Source of the DNA: Chryseolinea sp. H1M3-3
Lineage (GTDB): Bacteria > Bacteroidota > Bacteroidia > Cytophagales > Cyclobacteriaceae
Assembly: GCF_029360725.1 (NCBI RefSeq)
Contig: NZ_JARKMY010000010.1
Coordinates: 124,001-188,000 of the forward strand
Direction of reading: 5' to 3'
DNA length: 64,000 nt
The position numbers and the translations under genes were made by a program. Shown here in pieces: positions 25,497 to 34,908 of this stretch. The first letter of the stretch is position 1, and every line of letters begins with the position of its first letter. The notes below the pieces were generated by a model. The model was not told the origin of the DNA. It ran no database searches and saw only the letters and a program-made list of their open reading frames with translations.

Positions 25497-25943
25497 TTAA
25501 ACTTTTGGAGGGACTTTAGCAGCCTGTCTTGCCAATAATTTCCATTCACCGTTTTGTTTCTGCCAAACCATGAGGATTAATATATCGACTTTTCCTGGAA
25601 CATTGCTGTTGTTGGTATCCGAAGTTAACCGGTGCCTTACAATTGCATCATTTCCCACAATCCGAATGGTTTGATTAGAAAAAGTAAGATTATCTAAGAA
25701 GACTGTTTTCTTTGTCAAAAATTGATTAACAAACTCAGATCTGTTTTCTACCAGACCATTGGAATGCCCATAACTTAACTCTTCGGCCGCCAGACCCTCG
25801 AGTGTAGTTTTATCTGCGGCAATCATTGCCTTACGAAGTTTTTCAACCGCGGCGGCGACCGCTTTCTCGTCTGCTGTTTGTGCCATTAATAATGTAGAAC
25901 TCACAAGGCAACATACAAAAAGGGAAAGAATTAATTTCATCAT
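25497..25943 (-). CDS. Secreted nuclear-transport-factor-2-like protein (DUF4440 type)
   Basis: This 148-residue protein has a signal peptide (MKLILSLFVCCLVSSTLLMAQ). The NTF2-like fold follows: VEKLRKAMIAADKTTLEGLAAEELSYGHSNG, IRIVGNDAIVRHRLT and ILILMVWQKQNGEWKLLARQA. Proteins of this type are common in Bacteroidota, mostly of unknown ligand. Two adjacent ATGs (25943 and 25940) are possible starts. It appears to be monocistronic with its own terminator. Confidence 0.85.
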   Translation of the reverse strand: MMKLILSLFVCCLVSSTLLMAQTADEKAVAAAVEKLRKAMIAADKTTLEGLAAEELSYGHSNGLVENRSEFVNQFLTKKTVFLDNLTFSNQTIRIVGNDAIVRHRLTSDTNNSNVPGKVDILILMVWQKQNGEWKLLARQAAKVPPKV

Positions 25944-26055
25944 AGGGATAGTTTTGTTTAGCTAAAAATAGTGATTCATTTTCTTTCCCCACAATTATGC
26001 TTTAAAAGTAAGAACGGTTTTATACGAACTATCCCTTTCGTGTGTGTTGGAGGCT

Positions 26056-27204
26056 TTATTCTTCAGTTAATGGTATGCGATTACCGGTCTCCATAGCCTG
26101 GTAAATTGCTTGCAATATTTTCACATCTTGCCTGCCCATTTCCCCAGGCACAGGCGTAGGTCTGTTATTCAGGATAGCCAGCGCAAAATCGTCCATTTGC
26201 CGAGCCTGCTGATTCACTTGCGGAAAGTCCATTTTCCCACTACTGGTTCTGCCCTTAATGCCGGTGTATTCATAGGCTGGGGACAATTCAAACCACCCTT
26301 TATTGGCTTCAGCTCTTAAGAGGTTAAACTCTTCGCTGTAGCTGGTTTTGCATTCGGCAATTAACCCATCCGGAAATTCCATTTGCCAGGTTAACGATTC
26401 CTCAATTTCTCTGAACTTCCGGTCATCTTTCTTTACTTCCTGTTGCGCCCTAACGGCAATCGGTTCCATGCCTGTGGTATAACGTGCGCCCTGAACGCAA
26501 TAGATCCCTACATCCATCAACGGTCCTCCCCCTGCAAGCTGTTTATCCAAGCGCCATCCTTCCACTTCACTCAATCCATTTTCAGCGACCATCTTAGAAA
26601 TACCGCCAAATATTTTTTGCTGGCCCAATCGCATCATCTCCTGGTTATGTGGTTCAAAATGCAATCGGTATCCAATTGATAATAACCGATCGGCTTTTTT
26701 ACAAGCTGCAATCATTTCATCACACTCGTCAACGGTTAGCGCCATTGGCTTTTCGCAAATAACATGCTTGCCAGCTTCAGCCGCACGTATTACATATTCA
26801 CGATGAAGGGCGTTGGGCAGAACAACATACACGATGTCGATATCAGGATTGTTTTTGATGTCATCAAAGTTTATGTAGTTATAAATATTCGTCGTTGGAA
26901 TGTCATATTTTTTTTGCCATCTGTCTGCCTTTTCAATTGTACCGGTCACCACCCCTGCGAGATAACAGTACTTTGTTTGGCTCAACGCTGGCGCTAGCTG
27001 TTCCGTACTATATTTACCAAGACCGACCAGTGCAATTCCTAGTCTTTTATTCTTTTTTGTTTCCATTATTTGAAGGTCGTTTTTATCGGCGGTTTTTTTA
27101 TTATGACATGATGATATGGCAGGTGAAAAGAGAACTCCTAAGCCAATTTTACTTGCAACGTCTGAAATAAATATTCTCCTGGTGTAACGTTTAGGGACTT
27201 TCAT
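26056..27204 (-). CDS. Exported Gfo/Idh/MocA-family oxidoreductase
   Basis: This 382-residue protein is read from the ATG at 27204. The N-terminus has a twin-arginine-like motif (RRIFISDVASKI) and a lipobox-like ISSC, suggesting Tat export and possible lipidation. The NAD(P)-binding fold starts at IALVGLGKYSTEQLAPAL, and the family active-site block GKHVICEKPMALT supplies the EKP lysine. GPLMDVGIYCVQGARY is in the C-terminal domain. It resembles periplasmic glucose-fructose oxidoreductases. It should oxidise or reduce a sugar derivative with tightly bound cofactor. Confidence 0.88.
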   Translation of the reverse strand: MKVPKRYTRRIFISDVASKIGLGVLFSPAISSCHNKKTADKNDLQIMETKKNKRLGIALVGLGKYSTEQLAPALSQTKYCYLAGVVTGTIEKADRWQKKYDIPTTNIYNYINFDDIKNNPDIDIVYVVLPNALHREYVIRAAEAGKHVICEKPMALTVDECDEMIAACKKADRLLSIGYRLHFEPHNQEMMRLGQQKIFGGISKMVAENGLSEVEGWRLDKQLAGGGPLMDVGIYCVQGARYTTGMEPIAVRAQQEVKKDDRKFREIEESLTWQMEFPDGLIAECKTSYSEEFNLLRAEANKGWFELSPAYEYTGIKGRTSSGKMDFPQVNQQARQMDDFALAILNNRPTPVPGEMGRQDVKILQAIYQAMETGNRIPLTEE

Positions 27205-27735
27205 AACATTTCTTAAACACAACTTAGCTGAGATTGTTCAGATTCTAACGGTTATCGTTTAAGAACCAGTGAATAAAAAGTATACGCGAACGGTACTTTT
27301 TGTTATTCAATTTGGCGCTACAGTCTTAATCCATTTAATTCGGCAAGAAGTCTTTTTCTTATGCCCATAGTCAAAGAAGTTTTCCCGTTCTTTGATCTCA
27401 CAAAGTATCATTCATAAAAATTGAAACGAAAATAAAAAGAGCTCTTTCAAATTTTCGGCATATCCGATTAGGGCTAAGAAGGTTTATTAGGATATATGCT
27501 AACGTAAATGTCAGCGGTTTTGCAAAATTTGCACTTTCAAAATCTGAACAAGAAAATATCCCTGGAGGGAGACTGATTTTGACACCGTAATTTAGATTTA
27601 GAAGCTATTTTAAATTAGGGGTATATCATAAACTTAATTACTTAATAATGAAGATCGAGTTGAAAGGGAAGTAAAGGCAATCAATATATTCCGGCAGCCA
27701 TCTGATCGATCACCAGCTTACTTCCCTTTTTCAAA
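27205..27735. other. Intergenic region with a long-loop inverted repeat
   Basis: About 530 bases of AT-rich sequence hold no convincing gene. A GCATATCC / GGATATATGC inverted pair lies near 27458-27500. TTGAAAGGGAAGTAA (27660-27674) is the near-complement of a segment at 27718-27734, with a 43-base loop. The second pair directly follows the copper-protein stop and may act as its terminator. Confidence 0.4.
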
Positions 27736-28074
27736 TCAAACATGCTGTTCTGCCATCTTCCGGCATTCTTCAGCGCAGGCCGAGCACTCTTCAGCGCACT
27801 CCTGACAATGGTCCACATCATGCATTTCACATTCCCGTGCGCAGGCGTCACAGATATCCGCACATACACTACACAGCAAAGCCGCGTGGCTTCCTCCAAT
27901 AGACATGAGTTCAGCCGCAGACCGGCATACGGAAGCACATTCGCGATCGAGCTCAATACATCGTGTCATCATTTTTACATCTTCTTCTTTTAAGCATTCC
28001 GTTGCACAGTGTTCGCAGGCAATAGCACACGCTATGCATGCGTCAATACAGGTTTCAAATTTTTCGTGACTCAT
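27736..28074 (-). CDS. Csp-like four-helix-bundle copper-binding protein (DUF326)
   Basis: This 112-residue protein contains 19 cysteines arranged as CxxxC and CxxC along predicted helices (CIDACIACAIACEHCATEC, CSVCADICDACAREC, CQECAEECSACAEEC). This is the pattern of cytosolic copper storage proteins, in which a four-helix bundle is filled with Cu(I). There is no signal peptide, so it should work in the cytoplasm. The gene stands alone, with a CTGTG/CACAG dyad 29 bases upstream. An overlapping ORF at 27681-27956 is a frame shadow. Confidence 0.92.
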   Translation of the reverse strand: MSHEKFETCIDACIACAIACEHCATECLKEEDVKMMTRCIELDRECASVCRSAAELMSIGGSHAALLCSVCADICDACARECEMHDVDHCQECAEECSACAEECRKMAEQHV

Positions 28075-28102
28075 AAACTGAAAGGTTAATGTTGATCTTG
28101 AA

Positions 28103-28117
28103 CTGTGGTATTCACAG
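28103..28117. promoter_or_regulatory. Short dyad CTGTG-N5-CACAG upstream of the copper protein
   Basis: CTGTGGTATTCACAG lies 29 bases upstream of the Csp-like gene start. It could be the site of a copper-responsive regulator. It is short, so chance occurrence is possible. Confidence 0.3.
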
Positions 28118-28361
28118 GCAAAAGTGAGATCAATAATTGTACCCCGACCAGTCAGATTTTAAACCATGACGTAGCTGAAAATATTTGGCTAGACCACGTT
28201 TGCCGATATTTAAAAAGTGCTTACAGGGAAAATCGGCCCCAACACTGGTGCACCTGCTACACAATTATTTCTTAAAGCAAGAAAACTAGCCATCCATTGA
28301 AATATTGATTCTATGCTTGTCTATTGAACGGGATATTACTTACTTAGCGACCAGAATTCAT

Positions 28362-28772
28362 ATGCACAAATTTCCTATTACTGAATATAAAAAATTTACT
28401 GACCTTCCTTTTGATAAATTCAATACGCTTAAATTTTCAGTTTATATACTTGACTTCGATTGGAATTACCGTTTTGTAAATGATTTTGCAGAAAAAAATT
28501 TAGGCGCAAGAGGAAAAGATCTGGTCGGTAAAAATATGTGGACCGAATTTCCGGAACTTGCTGTGGATCCATCATTTAATCTTTTAAGAAAGAATACGGA
28601 ACAAAAAATTACAACCAATATCATCGTTACATCTCCGATTAATGGAAAACGTCTGAATATCACAGGTTATCAATTGGAGGACTGTTATTATTTTTCAGCA
28701 TCCATATTACCAGACAAGGAAGATTTACTCGACGAATTAAGAAATGAGTTAGGGAAATATAAGAACTTATAA
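28362..28772 (+). CDS. Single-domain PAS-fold protein
   Basis: The 136-residue product, read from the ATG at 28362, is a lone PAS-like domain: FSVYILDFDWNYRFVNDFAEKNLGARGKDLVGKNMWTEFPEL, then later ITTNIIVTSPINGKRLNITGYQ and YFSASI. PAS domains sense small molecules, light or redox state and relay this through partner proteins; no output domain is fused here. The C-terminal helix (EDLLDELRNELGKYK) may dimerise. The MBL hydrolase gene starts 4 bases after its stop, so the two are probably co-transcribed. Confidence 0.75.
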   Translation: MHKFPITEYKKFTDLPFDKFNTLKFSVYILDFDWNYRFVNDFAEKNLGARGKDLVGKNMWTEFPELAVDPSFNLLRKNTEQKITTNIIVTSPINGKRLNITGYQLEDCYYFSASILPDKEDLLDELRNELGKYKNL

Positions 28773-28776
28773 CTGT

Positions 28777-29616
28777 ATGGGTTTATTCATGGCCTCCTTA
28801 AATTCAGGCAGTAACGGAAATTGTTATTATGTAGGTAATGACCGTGAAGGCATCTTGGTGGACGCGGGAATCTCGGGCACGGAAACGGATAAAAGGATGA
28901 GGCGAATTGGCCTTGTCCCGGAGAAACTAAAAGCGGTTTTTATTACGCACGAACACGGCGACCATATTAAAGGGTTACGGTCTATTGTTAAAAGATTTAA
29001 GGTTCCTGTCTTCATTACTAGTAATACATTAGAACGAGGACGCCTTAAATTGAAGGAACCCTATATAAAACATTTTACACCTTTCGAACCTGTTCGTATT
29101 GGTAACCTTTCCATCATACCTTTTCCGAAATATCACGACGCATGCGACCCGCATAGCTTCGTTGTGACCTGCAATCAGGTCAGCGTTGGAATCTTCACTG
29201 ACATTGGGCTGGCGTGCAAAAATGTTATCCGCCATTTTAAACAATGTCATGCGGCATTTCTTGAGGCAAACTATGATGAGGAAATGTTAGACCGTGGCAA
29301 CTATTCTTATGTTTTAAAAAACCGCATCCGCGGCGGCCGTGGGCATTTGTCAAATAAACAAGCGTTGCAATTATTTTTGGAACACAGGCCACCCTTTATG
29401 AGTCATTTGTTTTTATCACATCTCTCAGAAAATAATAATCGACCCGAACTCGTAAAAAATCTTTTTACGCCTTGTGCCGGAAAAACGGAGATTATTGTCG
29501 CCTCCAGATACGAGGAAACACCGGTCTACAGCATTGACAAGCGTTACGGCTATGCTAGCCGCCCTTTCACTTCGAAAATCGTAAGACCCAATCACCAGCT
29601 ATCGCTTTTCCAATAG
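28777..29616 (+). CDS. WalJ/YycJ-like metallo-beta-lactamase-fold hydrolase
   Basis: This 279-residue cytoplasmic enzyme opens with ASLNSGSNGNCYYVG and carries the metal site THEHGDHIKGL. Further ligands are in FPKYHDACDPHSF and GIFTDIG, and LFLSHLSENNN is near the end. This is the WalJ/YycJ group, implicated in DNA metabolism and, in Firmicutes, linked to the WalRK system. The start context follows the PAS gene closely. Confidence 0.85.
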   Translation: MGLFMASLNSGSNGNCYYVGNDREGILVDAGISGTETDKRMRRIGLVPEKLKAVFITHEHGDHIKGLRSIVKRFKVPVFITSNTLERGRLKLKEPYIKHFTPFEPVRIGNLSIIPFPKYHDACDPHSFVVTCNQVSVGIFTDIGLACKNVIRHFKQCHAAFLEANYDEEMLDRGNYSYVLKNRIRGGRGHLSNKQALQLFLEHRPPFMSHLFLSHLSENNNRPELVKNLFTPCAGKTEIIVASRYEETPVYSIDKRYGYASRPFTSKIVRPNHQLSLFQ

Positions 29617-29617
29617 C

Positions 29618-29640
29618 CTTCCCGCCCGGTTGGGTGGAAG
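29618..29640. terminator. Possible hairpin between convergent genes
   Basis: CTTCC-GCCC pairs with GGGTGGAAG (one bulge, one wobble) around a GGTT loop just after the WalJ-like stop. There is no clear T run, so termination is uncertain. Confidence 0.35.
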
Positions 29641-29701
29641 CAGATTAGCCATTTGGTTATTAGCGTTTTCGATTTCCGAAATACCACGCCGGGTTGAAAC
29701 A

Positions 29702-30994
29702 TCAACTTACACTGTAAATTTCAACAGGCGTTCCAATTCCGCGAAGCGGTTCTTCACCTAGAAATTTGATATCCATTTTCCCTTTCACAATCTGATGAAA
29801 TACCTGTCCCGAGATGAGCAATTGTGTGCGATATTTCTTGTTCAATTGTTCAATTCGTGATGCAATAATGACAGGCGAGCCACTAATTGAGAATTGTTTA
29901 CGGCTTTCATTCCCAATGTTGCCACTCACAACGAGGCCGCTATGCAAGCCAATTCCGATGGTCGTCGGGGGAATTATCTTTTGTGTGGATGCCTCCTGGA
30001 CCTGCTTTAAAATTTTCAGACTTGCTTGAAAAGCCATGTCTGCGTGAAGTACGTTTTCGCCCGGCGATCCAAAGCAGGCCATAAGACCATCGCCCAATAT
30101 TTGAAATACCACACCTTGATGTTGATTAATAATATCGATGACTGGGCCTAAAAATTTGTTTTGATAATCGATAACTTCTTCTGGCGTGTGCGTGTCAGCA
30201 AAAGCCGTGAAGTTCCGAACATCAAGAAACATGACTGTTGCTTCATTCCCCTTAGTGACGCCTTTTTCTTTTAACAATGCTTTCGACACTTCCTTAGATA
30301 CTTGTTGTTCGAACAACAATTCCAACTCATTCTTCTTTTCCTGAAAATCGATAGTACTGGTGATTCGGTTTTTTAATTCGCGGGATACAAAAGCTGCTGC
30401 GGCTCCTGAAAATACCAATACAACGGCACGAATATAGTGCGAGTTCTCCGGCGTCGAGCTTGCGTACAATGCATCATAGTCTACATAATTGAATCCATAG
30501 TACACCAGAAAGGCATATTGCATGGCAGCAAATACACCGGCAAAAATATTTACCTTAAAATCCAGGTGTAAAATGGACAAGATGATAAACACAAAATATG
30601 TCAGGCTCACCGGGGAATCAATAAAAGAAAGCATTCGCAACTCACTCATCATATAAAAGATAATCGTTGTTGGAAAACTGATTTCGATCATGGTGTGGAT
30701 GAACTTGTAAATAAACGTCGTGCCCGAATTGCGCCTTAGCTTTATCTTCAGGTATTGCAGAACGAGGGACTGATAAAGCAGAAACACGACGATAAAGACT
30801 ACGAGGGTTAAGAACGTATTTACCCCGCCATAAAACTTTACAACTGAATCGCGAAGCAGAAAAAAATTTACGACTGCAATAACCAAAATCAGGGAAAACA
30901 AAGAGATTAAAAGATAAGAGCGCTGAAATTCACTCCTGACTTCTTCCAGTTTAAGGTTAGAAATTGCTTCAGAAAAAAATCTTTTAACACGCAT
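29702..30994 (-). CDS. Class III adenylate/guanylate cyclase with membrane sensor domain
   Basis: This 430-residue protein has about six membrane spans in residues 25-210, then a helical linker (EKKNELELLFEQQVSKEVSKALL) and a class III catalytic domain (about 240-430). The catalytic domain has VMFLDVRNFTAFAD, with the first metal Asp; ILGDGLMACFG, with the second; and GIGLHSGLVVSGNIG followed by SGSPVIIASRIE. It should make cAMP or cGMP as a homodimer. Crp-type regulators elsewhere in the window could be effectors, but no direct link is visible. Confidence 0.9.
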   Translation of the reverse strand: MRVKRFFSEAISNLKLEEVRSEFQRSYLLISLFSLILVIAVVNFFLLRDSVVKFYGGVNTFLTLVVFIVVFLLYQSLVLQYLKIKLRRNSGTTFIYKFIHTMIEISFPTTIIFYMMSELRMLSFIDSPVSLTYFVFIILSILHLDFKVNIFAGVFAAMQYAFLVYYGFNYVDYDALYASSTPENSHYIRAVVLVFSGAAAAFVSRELKNRITSTIDFQEKKNELELLFEQQVSKEVSKALLKEKGVTKGNEATVMFLDVRNFTAFADTHTPEEVIDYQNKFLGPVIDIINQHQGVVFQILGDGLMACFGSPGENVLHADMAFQASLKILKQVQEASTQKIIPPTTIGIGLHSGLVVSGNIGNESRKQFSISGSPVIIASRIEQLNKKYRTQLLISGQVFHQIVKGKMDIKFLGEEPLRGIGTPVEIYSVS

Positions 30995-31020
30995 TTGCCC
31001 GTTACATAATTGAGGTAATA

Positions 31021-32139
31021 TTAAGTTGTCTTCTTATAGTTCAAAGCAGCCCACGTATTCAATACAACAGCAAATACAAAAGTAATTATCAAGTGAGGCA
31101 CGATATCATTCAAACTACTTCCCTTCAAAATCACCATTCGCATGACGCTGATAAGATAGCTAACAGGATTTAGCTTCGAAATAATTTGTGCCCATTCAGG
31201 CATGCTGTCAATGGAAGTGAATAGGCCCCCCAATAAAATAAATACCATCATGAAAAAGAACATGATAAACATTGCTTGCTGCTGCGTTTCGCAGAATGTA
31301 GAAACCAGGAGTCCAAACCCTAACACACTCAACAAGTAAACGCCGATAAATCCATATAGAACAGCCAGATTTCCAACGGGCACAATCCCATAGATCAACC
31401 AGGAAATTAACAGCCCTATCGTGAAGACCACATTTCCTAAAATCCAGAAAGGAATTAATTTTCCAAGGATGAAATGATGTTTCTTTATTGGGGTAACATT
31501 AATCTGTTCTATGGTTCCTACTTCCTTTTCCTTGACGATATTCAAGCACGAGAGAAAACCACCAATCATGGTCACCAGAAAAGCCAAGATTCCCGGCACC
31601 ATGAAAACACGATAGCTCAGCAAATTATTAAACCAATTGGAAGACAATATTTCTATGCTTGGATTTCGAGAAAATCGTGTGGCGGGAGACAACTCCAATC
31701 GAATACCGTTGTTATAATTTTTAATAATGCTCGTTAGATAAGATCCTCCCAAGTTCGCCTTGACACCATTAATTGCATTTACAGCAATAAACATTTTTTG
31801 CTCCCCTTCTCTTATTAAGTTTCTTTCAAAACCCTGGGGAATTTCCAATATCAAGTCGGCTTGATCTTGTTCAATTAAATGAAGGGCCTCTTTAAAAGAA
31901 TTTTCAAAACCCGTTAATTTAAAATAGCCAGAAGCCGTGATCGTTGAAATAAGATTTTGAGAATAAGATGATCGATCATGATCAACGATGGCGATATTTA
32001 TATTCTTTATTTCATAATCGGCCGCTAATGGCAAAATCATTAACTGAACGGAAGGCATTACGATGATCATGGCAAGAATTATCTTATTCCTAAATATTTG
32101 CCTGAACTCCTTTTGCAATAGAAATCGGATGGTTCTCAT
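31021..32139 (-). CDS. ABC-2 type exporter permease, YbhR-like
   Basis: This 372-residue ABC-2 permease has one N-terminal span (KIILAMIIVMPSVQLMILPLA), a large periplasmic loop and five C-terminal spans. The conserved EKEVGTIEQINVTPI coupling segment lies before the second set of spans. It overlaps the upstream permease gene by 4 bases, so the two probably form a heterodimer. With two ATPases, an HlyD adaptor and a TolC they form a YbhGFSR-type efflux system under TetR control. Substrates of such systems include cationic drugs. Confidence 0.92.
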   Translation of the reverse strand: MRTIRFLLQKEFRQIFRNKIILAMIIVMPSVQLMILPLAADYEIKNINIAIVDHDRSSYSQNLISTITASGYFKLTGFENSFKEALHLIEQDQADLILEIPQGFERNLIREGEQKMFIAVNAINGVKANLGGSYLTSIIKNYNNGIRLELSPATRFSRNPSIEILSSNWFNNLLSYRVFMVPGILAFLVTMIGGFLSCLNIVKEKEVGTIEQINVTPIKKHHFILGKLIPFWILGNVVFTIGLLISWLIYGIVPVGNLAVLYGFIGVYLLSVLGFGLLVSTFCETQQQAMFIMFFFMMVFILLGGLFTSIDSMPEWAQIISKLNPVSYLISVMRMVILKGSSLNDIVPHLIITFVFAVVLNTWAALNYKKTT

Positions 32140-33242
32140 GCAAGTCGTATTTTAAAATTTTTCAAACTTAACCCTAATAAAAAAATCGTCATGCCAATTA
32201 ATATTACCGTTTCCTTCCAGATTTCAGAAAAGCCGACTCCTTTAATCATGATTGATTTTACGATGATATAAAACCATTTAGATGGAACTATATTAGAAAA
32301 TATCTGAAGCGCCTTGGGCATATTTTCGATTGGAAACATAAATCCGCTAAATAATATTGTGGGCAGCATCATACCCATCAAAGAAATCAGCATGGCTACT
32401 TGTTGGGAATTGGTCTTTACGGAAATAAAAATCCCTAACGTCAAACACGTTATGATGAACAAAGTACTTTCAGCAAATAATAGCAGGATACTTCCATTCA
32501 CCGGCACCTTTAATACAAACACACTCAATAATAAAATTGACGTAACATTAATGAGAGATAATATCAGATAAGGTATTGCTTTTGAAATCATCACCATCAT
32601 TGGTTTGAAAGGTGAGACAAGCAAAATCTCCATGGTCCCCGTTTCCTTTTCTCGTACGATAGATACGGCAGTCATCATAACACACACCAGCATGAGAACG
32701 AGTGCAATAACACCAGGCACAAAATTATGCACGCCCTTTAGTTGTGGATTGTACAACATCCGTACTTGAGGTTCGATGCGATAAGGAATAGCATTAACCT
32801 TATCCATTTCTGCTTGATAGTCCTGAATAATTGCTGATACATAATTGGTCAAGGTCGTGGCAGTATTTGGGTCGGAGGCGTCGGCAATGATTTGCACTTG
32901 TCCCTTATTTTGATGGACCAGGTCGTGATTGAAGTTAGCTGGAAACACAACGGCCATTCTAATGAGTCCCTGTTGAAAAGATTCTTCAATTTGATTTGCA
33001 TTCAACATAGCCTCCTCAATTTCAAAATAACGACTGGCTTCGATCCTCGAAATTATTTTGTGGGATGCAACATCTTTTGCATTATCTACCACGACAATTT
33101 TTGAGTTCTTTACTTCGTTTGTTAACGCAAATCCGAAAATCAAAATTTGCGTTATAGGCATACCAAATAAAATCAACAGCGTCTTCCGGTCACGAAGTAC
33201 ATGTGCAAATTCTTTTCTAAGAAATATTATGAATTGTTTCAT
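32136..33242 (-). CDS. ABC-2 type exporter permease, YbhS-like
   Basis: This is a 368-residue partner of the other permease, with the same layout. The first span is TLLILFGMPITQILIFGFAL, and the coupling segment is VREKETGTMEILLVSPFKP. The ATG at 33242 (MKQFIIFLRKEFAHVLRD) is chosen over the GTG at 33263, which lies in the ATPase coding end and adds seven polar residues. It should form the membrane channel with the YbhR-like protein. Confidence 0.92.
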   Translation of the reverse strand: MKQFIIFLRKEFAHVLRDRKTLLILFGMPITQILIFGFALTNEVKNSKIVVVDNAKDVASHKIISRIEASRYFEIEEAMLNANQIEESFQQGLIRMAVVFPANFNHDLVHQNKGQVQIIADASDPNTATTLTNYVSAIIQDYQAEMDKVNAIPYRIEPQVRMLYNPQLKGVHNFVPGVIALVLMLVCVMMTAVSIVREKETGTMEILLVSPFKPMMVMISKAIPYLILSLINVTSILLLSVFVLKVPVNGSILLLFAESTLFIITCLTLGIFISVKTNSQQVAMLISLMGMMLPTILFSGFMFPIENMPKALQIFSNIVPSKWFYIIVKSIMIKGVGFSEIWKETVILIGMTIFLLGLSLKNFKIRLA

Positions 33243-33252
33243 GTTTCGGTTG

Positions 33253-33990
33253 TTAATCGCCACGTTTAGCGCCGCGAGCTAGCTGATAAAATACTTCATC
33301 CATAGAAGTGGCCGCGAAAGTTTTTTTTAGGTGGGATGGCGTATCAAGCGCTTCTATTTTTCCATCCACCATAATGGATATCCGGTTGCAATACTCAGCT
33401 TCATCCATGTAATGAGTAGTAACAAAAATCGTCACACCACGATTTGCAGCCTCATAGATCAGGTCCCAGAATTGTCGCCTTGTTACCGGGTCTACACCTC
33501 CCGTTGGTTCATCCAGAAATACAATTTTTGGCTCATGGAGTACCGCTACAGAAAAAGAAAGTTTCTGTTTCCACCCCAACGGTAAGGATACAACCAGTTT
33601 TTTAGCTTCCTGGTGTAGACCAAGTTGTTCGATCAAAGATTCACTTTTATCTTTTATTTGTTTATTAGATAGCCCATAGATGCCGCCAAAAAACTGAATG
33701 TTCTCCAGTATAGTAAGGTCGTCGTACAACGAAAATTTCTGGCTCATATAGCCGATGTTCTTTTTAATTAATTCAGTTTGTCTATAAATATCATAACCCG
33801 CGATTGTCGCCTTGCCCGATGATGGAATAGATAAACCACAAAGCATGCGCATCGCCGTAGTTTTGCCGGCGCCGTTCGCACCGAGAAAACCAAATATTTC
33901 ACCCTTATACACTTCGAATGATATTTCGTTCGCCGCGATGAAATCGCCAAAACGTTTCGTCAGGTTCTCAGTCTTTATCACCGTTTCCAT
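33253..33990 (-). CDS. ABC transporter ATP-binding protein (degenerate-signature half)
   Basis: This 245-residue ATPase has Walker A GANGAGKTT and Walker B KIVFLDEPTGG. The ABC signature is replaced by SLPLGWKQKLSF. This LPLGW variant is usual in the second half of fused YbhF-like ATPases, so here the two halves are encoded by two genes. It lies 3 bases after the other ATPase gene. It should power export of the operon's substrate. Confidence 0.93.
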   Translation of the reverse strand: METVIKTENLTKRFGDFIAANEISFEVYKGEIFGFLGANGAGKTTAMRMLCGLSIPSSGKATIAGYDIYRQTELIKKNIGYMSQKFSLYDDLTILENIQFFGGIYGLSNKQIKDKSESLIEQLGLHQEAKKLVVSLPLGWKQKLSFSVAVLHEPKIVFLDEPTGGVDPVTRRQFWDLIYEAANRGVTIFVTTHYMDEAEYCNRISIMVDGKIEALDTPSHLKKTFAATSMDEVFYQLARGAKRGD

Positions 33991-33993
33991 ATA

Positions 33994-34905
33994 CTAATTC
34001 TTTAAAAGCTTGATAAAACAGTCTTCGATGGTGGGTGTCGTCTGATAAATTTCTATCTCCCGTAAGCCACTCTCGTTTAAAAATTTTACTGGTTCGGCTT
34101 CGTCACTTACATTTCTAAAAGAAGCATGCGCATATTCCCCATATGCATAACTGTAAATCGTTTTTTCATATGCACCAAGGTTCTTAAGCAGCAGGAACAT
34201 GTTATCGGCCTTAACCGCGTACAATGGAACTGGATAAGCAGCGACGATATTTTCAGGAGTATCGATTGACATGATCTTTCCCATTTGAATGAGCGCGATA
34301 CGATCGCACATGGATGCTTCGTCCATGTAAGGTGTCGATACCACGATGGTAATACCTTCGGTCTTCAATCTTTTCAGCATTTCCCAAAACTCCTTTCGGG
34401 AAACCGGATCAACACCGGTGGTCGGCTCATCCAAGAATAGAACAGTAGGTTTATGGATGAGCGCGCAGCATAGCGCAAGCTTCTGCTTCATTCCACCCGA
34501 TAACTTTCCAGCCCGTCGATCTTTAAACTTTTCAAGCTGGATGTAGATGTCTTTAATGAGATGATAATTTTCTTGAATAGATGTCCCAAATACCGAAGCA
34601 AAAAAATTTAGATTTTCTTCGACGGTTAAATCCTGATAGAGCGAAAATTTTCCGGGCATATACCCAACCGTGTTTCTGATTTGCCTGTAGTCTTTTACAA
34701 CATCGAATCCATCGACAGTAGCAGTTCCATTGTCGGGTAACAGGAGCGTTGTTAGCATGCGGAAGATGCTTGTCTTACCTGCACCATCAGGACCAATCAA
34801 TCCAAACAGTTCACCTTTCTCAACAGAAAAGGAGACATCATGAACGGCTCTTGTTTTTTCCTTTCCATATACTTTAGAAAGATTAGTTACTACTACCGCT
34901 TTCAT
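33994..34905 (-). CDS. ABC transporter ATP-binding protein (canonical-signature half)
   Basis: This 303-residue ATPase has Walker A GPDGAGKTS, the canonical signature LSGGMKQKLAL and Walker B TVLFLDEPTTG. A roughly 80-residue C-terminal extension follows the nucleotide-binding domain. It corresponds to the first half of YbhF. The pair of separate ATPases with different signature loops suggests a heterodimer. It lies 3 bases downstream of the adaptor gene. Confidence 0.93.
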   Translation of the reverse strand: MKAVVVTNLSKVYGKEKTRAVHDVSFSVEKGELFGLIGPDGAGKTSIFRMLTTLLLPDNGTATVDGFDVVKDYRQIRNTVGYMPGKFSLYQDLTVEENLNFFASVFGTSIQENYHLIKDIYIQLEKFKDRRAGKLSGGMKQKLALCCALIHKPTVLFLDEPTTGVDPVSRKEFWEMLKRLKTEGITIVVSTPYMDEASMCDRIALIQMGKIMSIDTPENIVAAYPVPLYAVKADNMFLLLKNLGAYEKTIYSYAYGEYAHASFRNVSDEAEPVKFLNESGLREIEIYQTTPTIEDCFIKLLKN

Positions 34906-34908
34906 CGC

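Noticed and set aside
27681-27956. 91-residue minus-strand ORF beside the copper gene
   Set aside because: It is a frame shadow of the Csp-like gene, whose repetitive cysteine codons keep other frames open.
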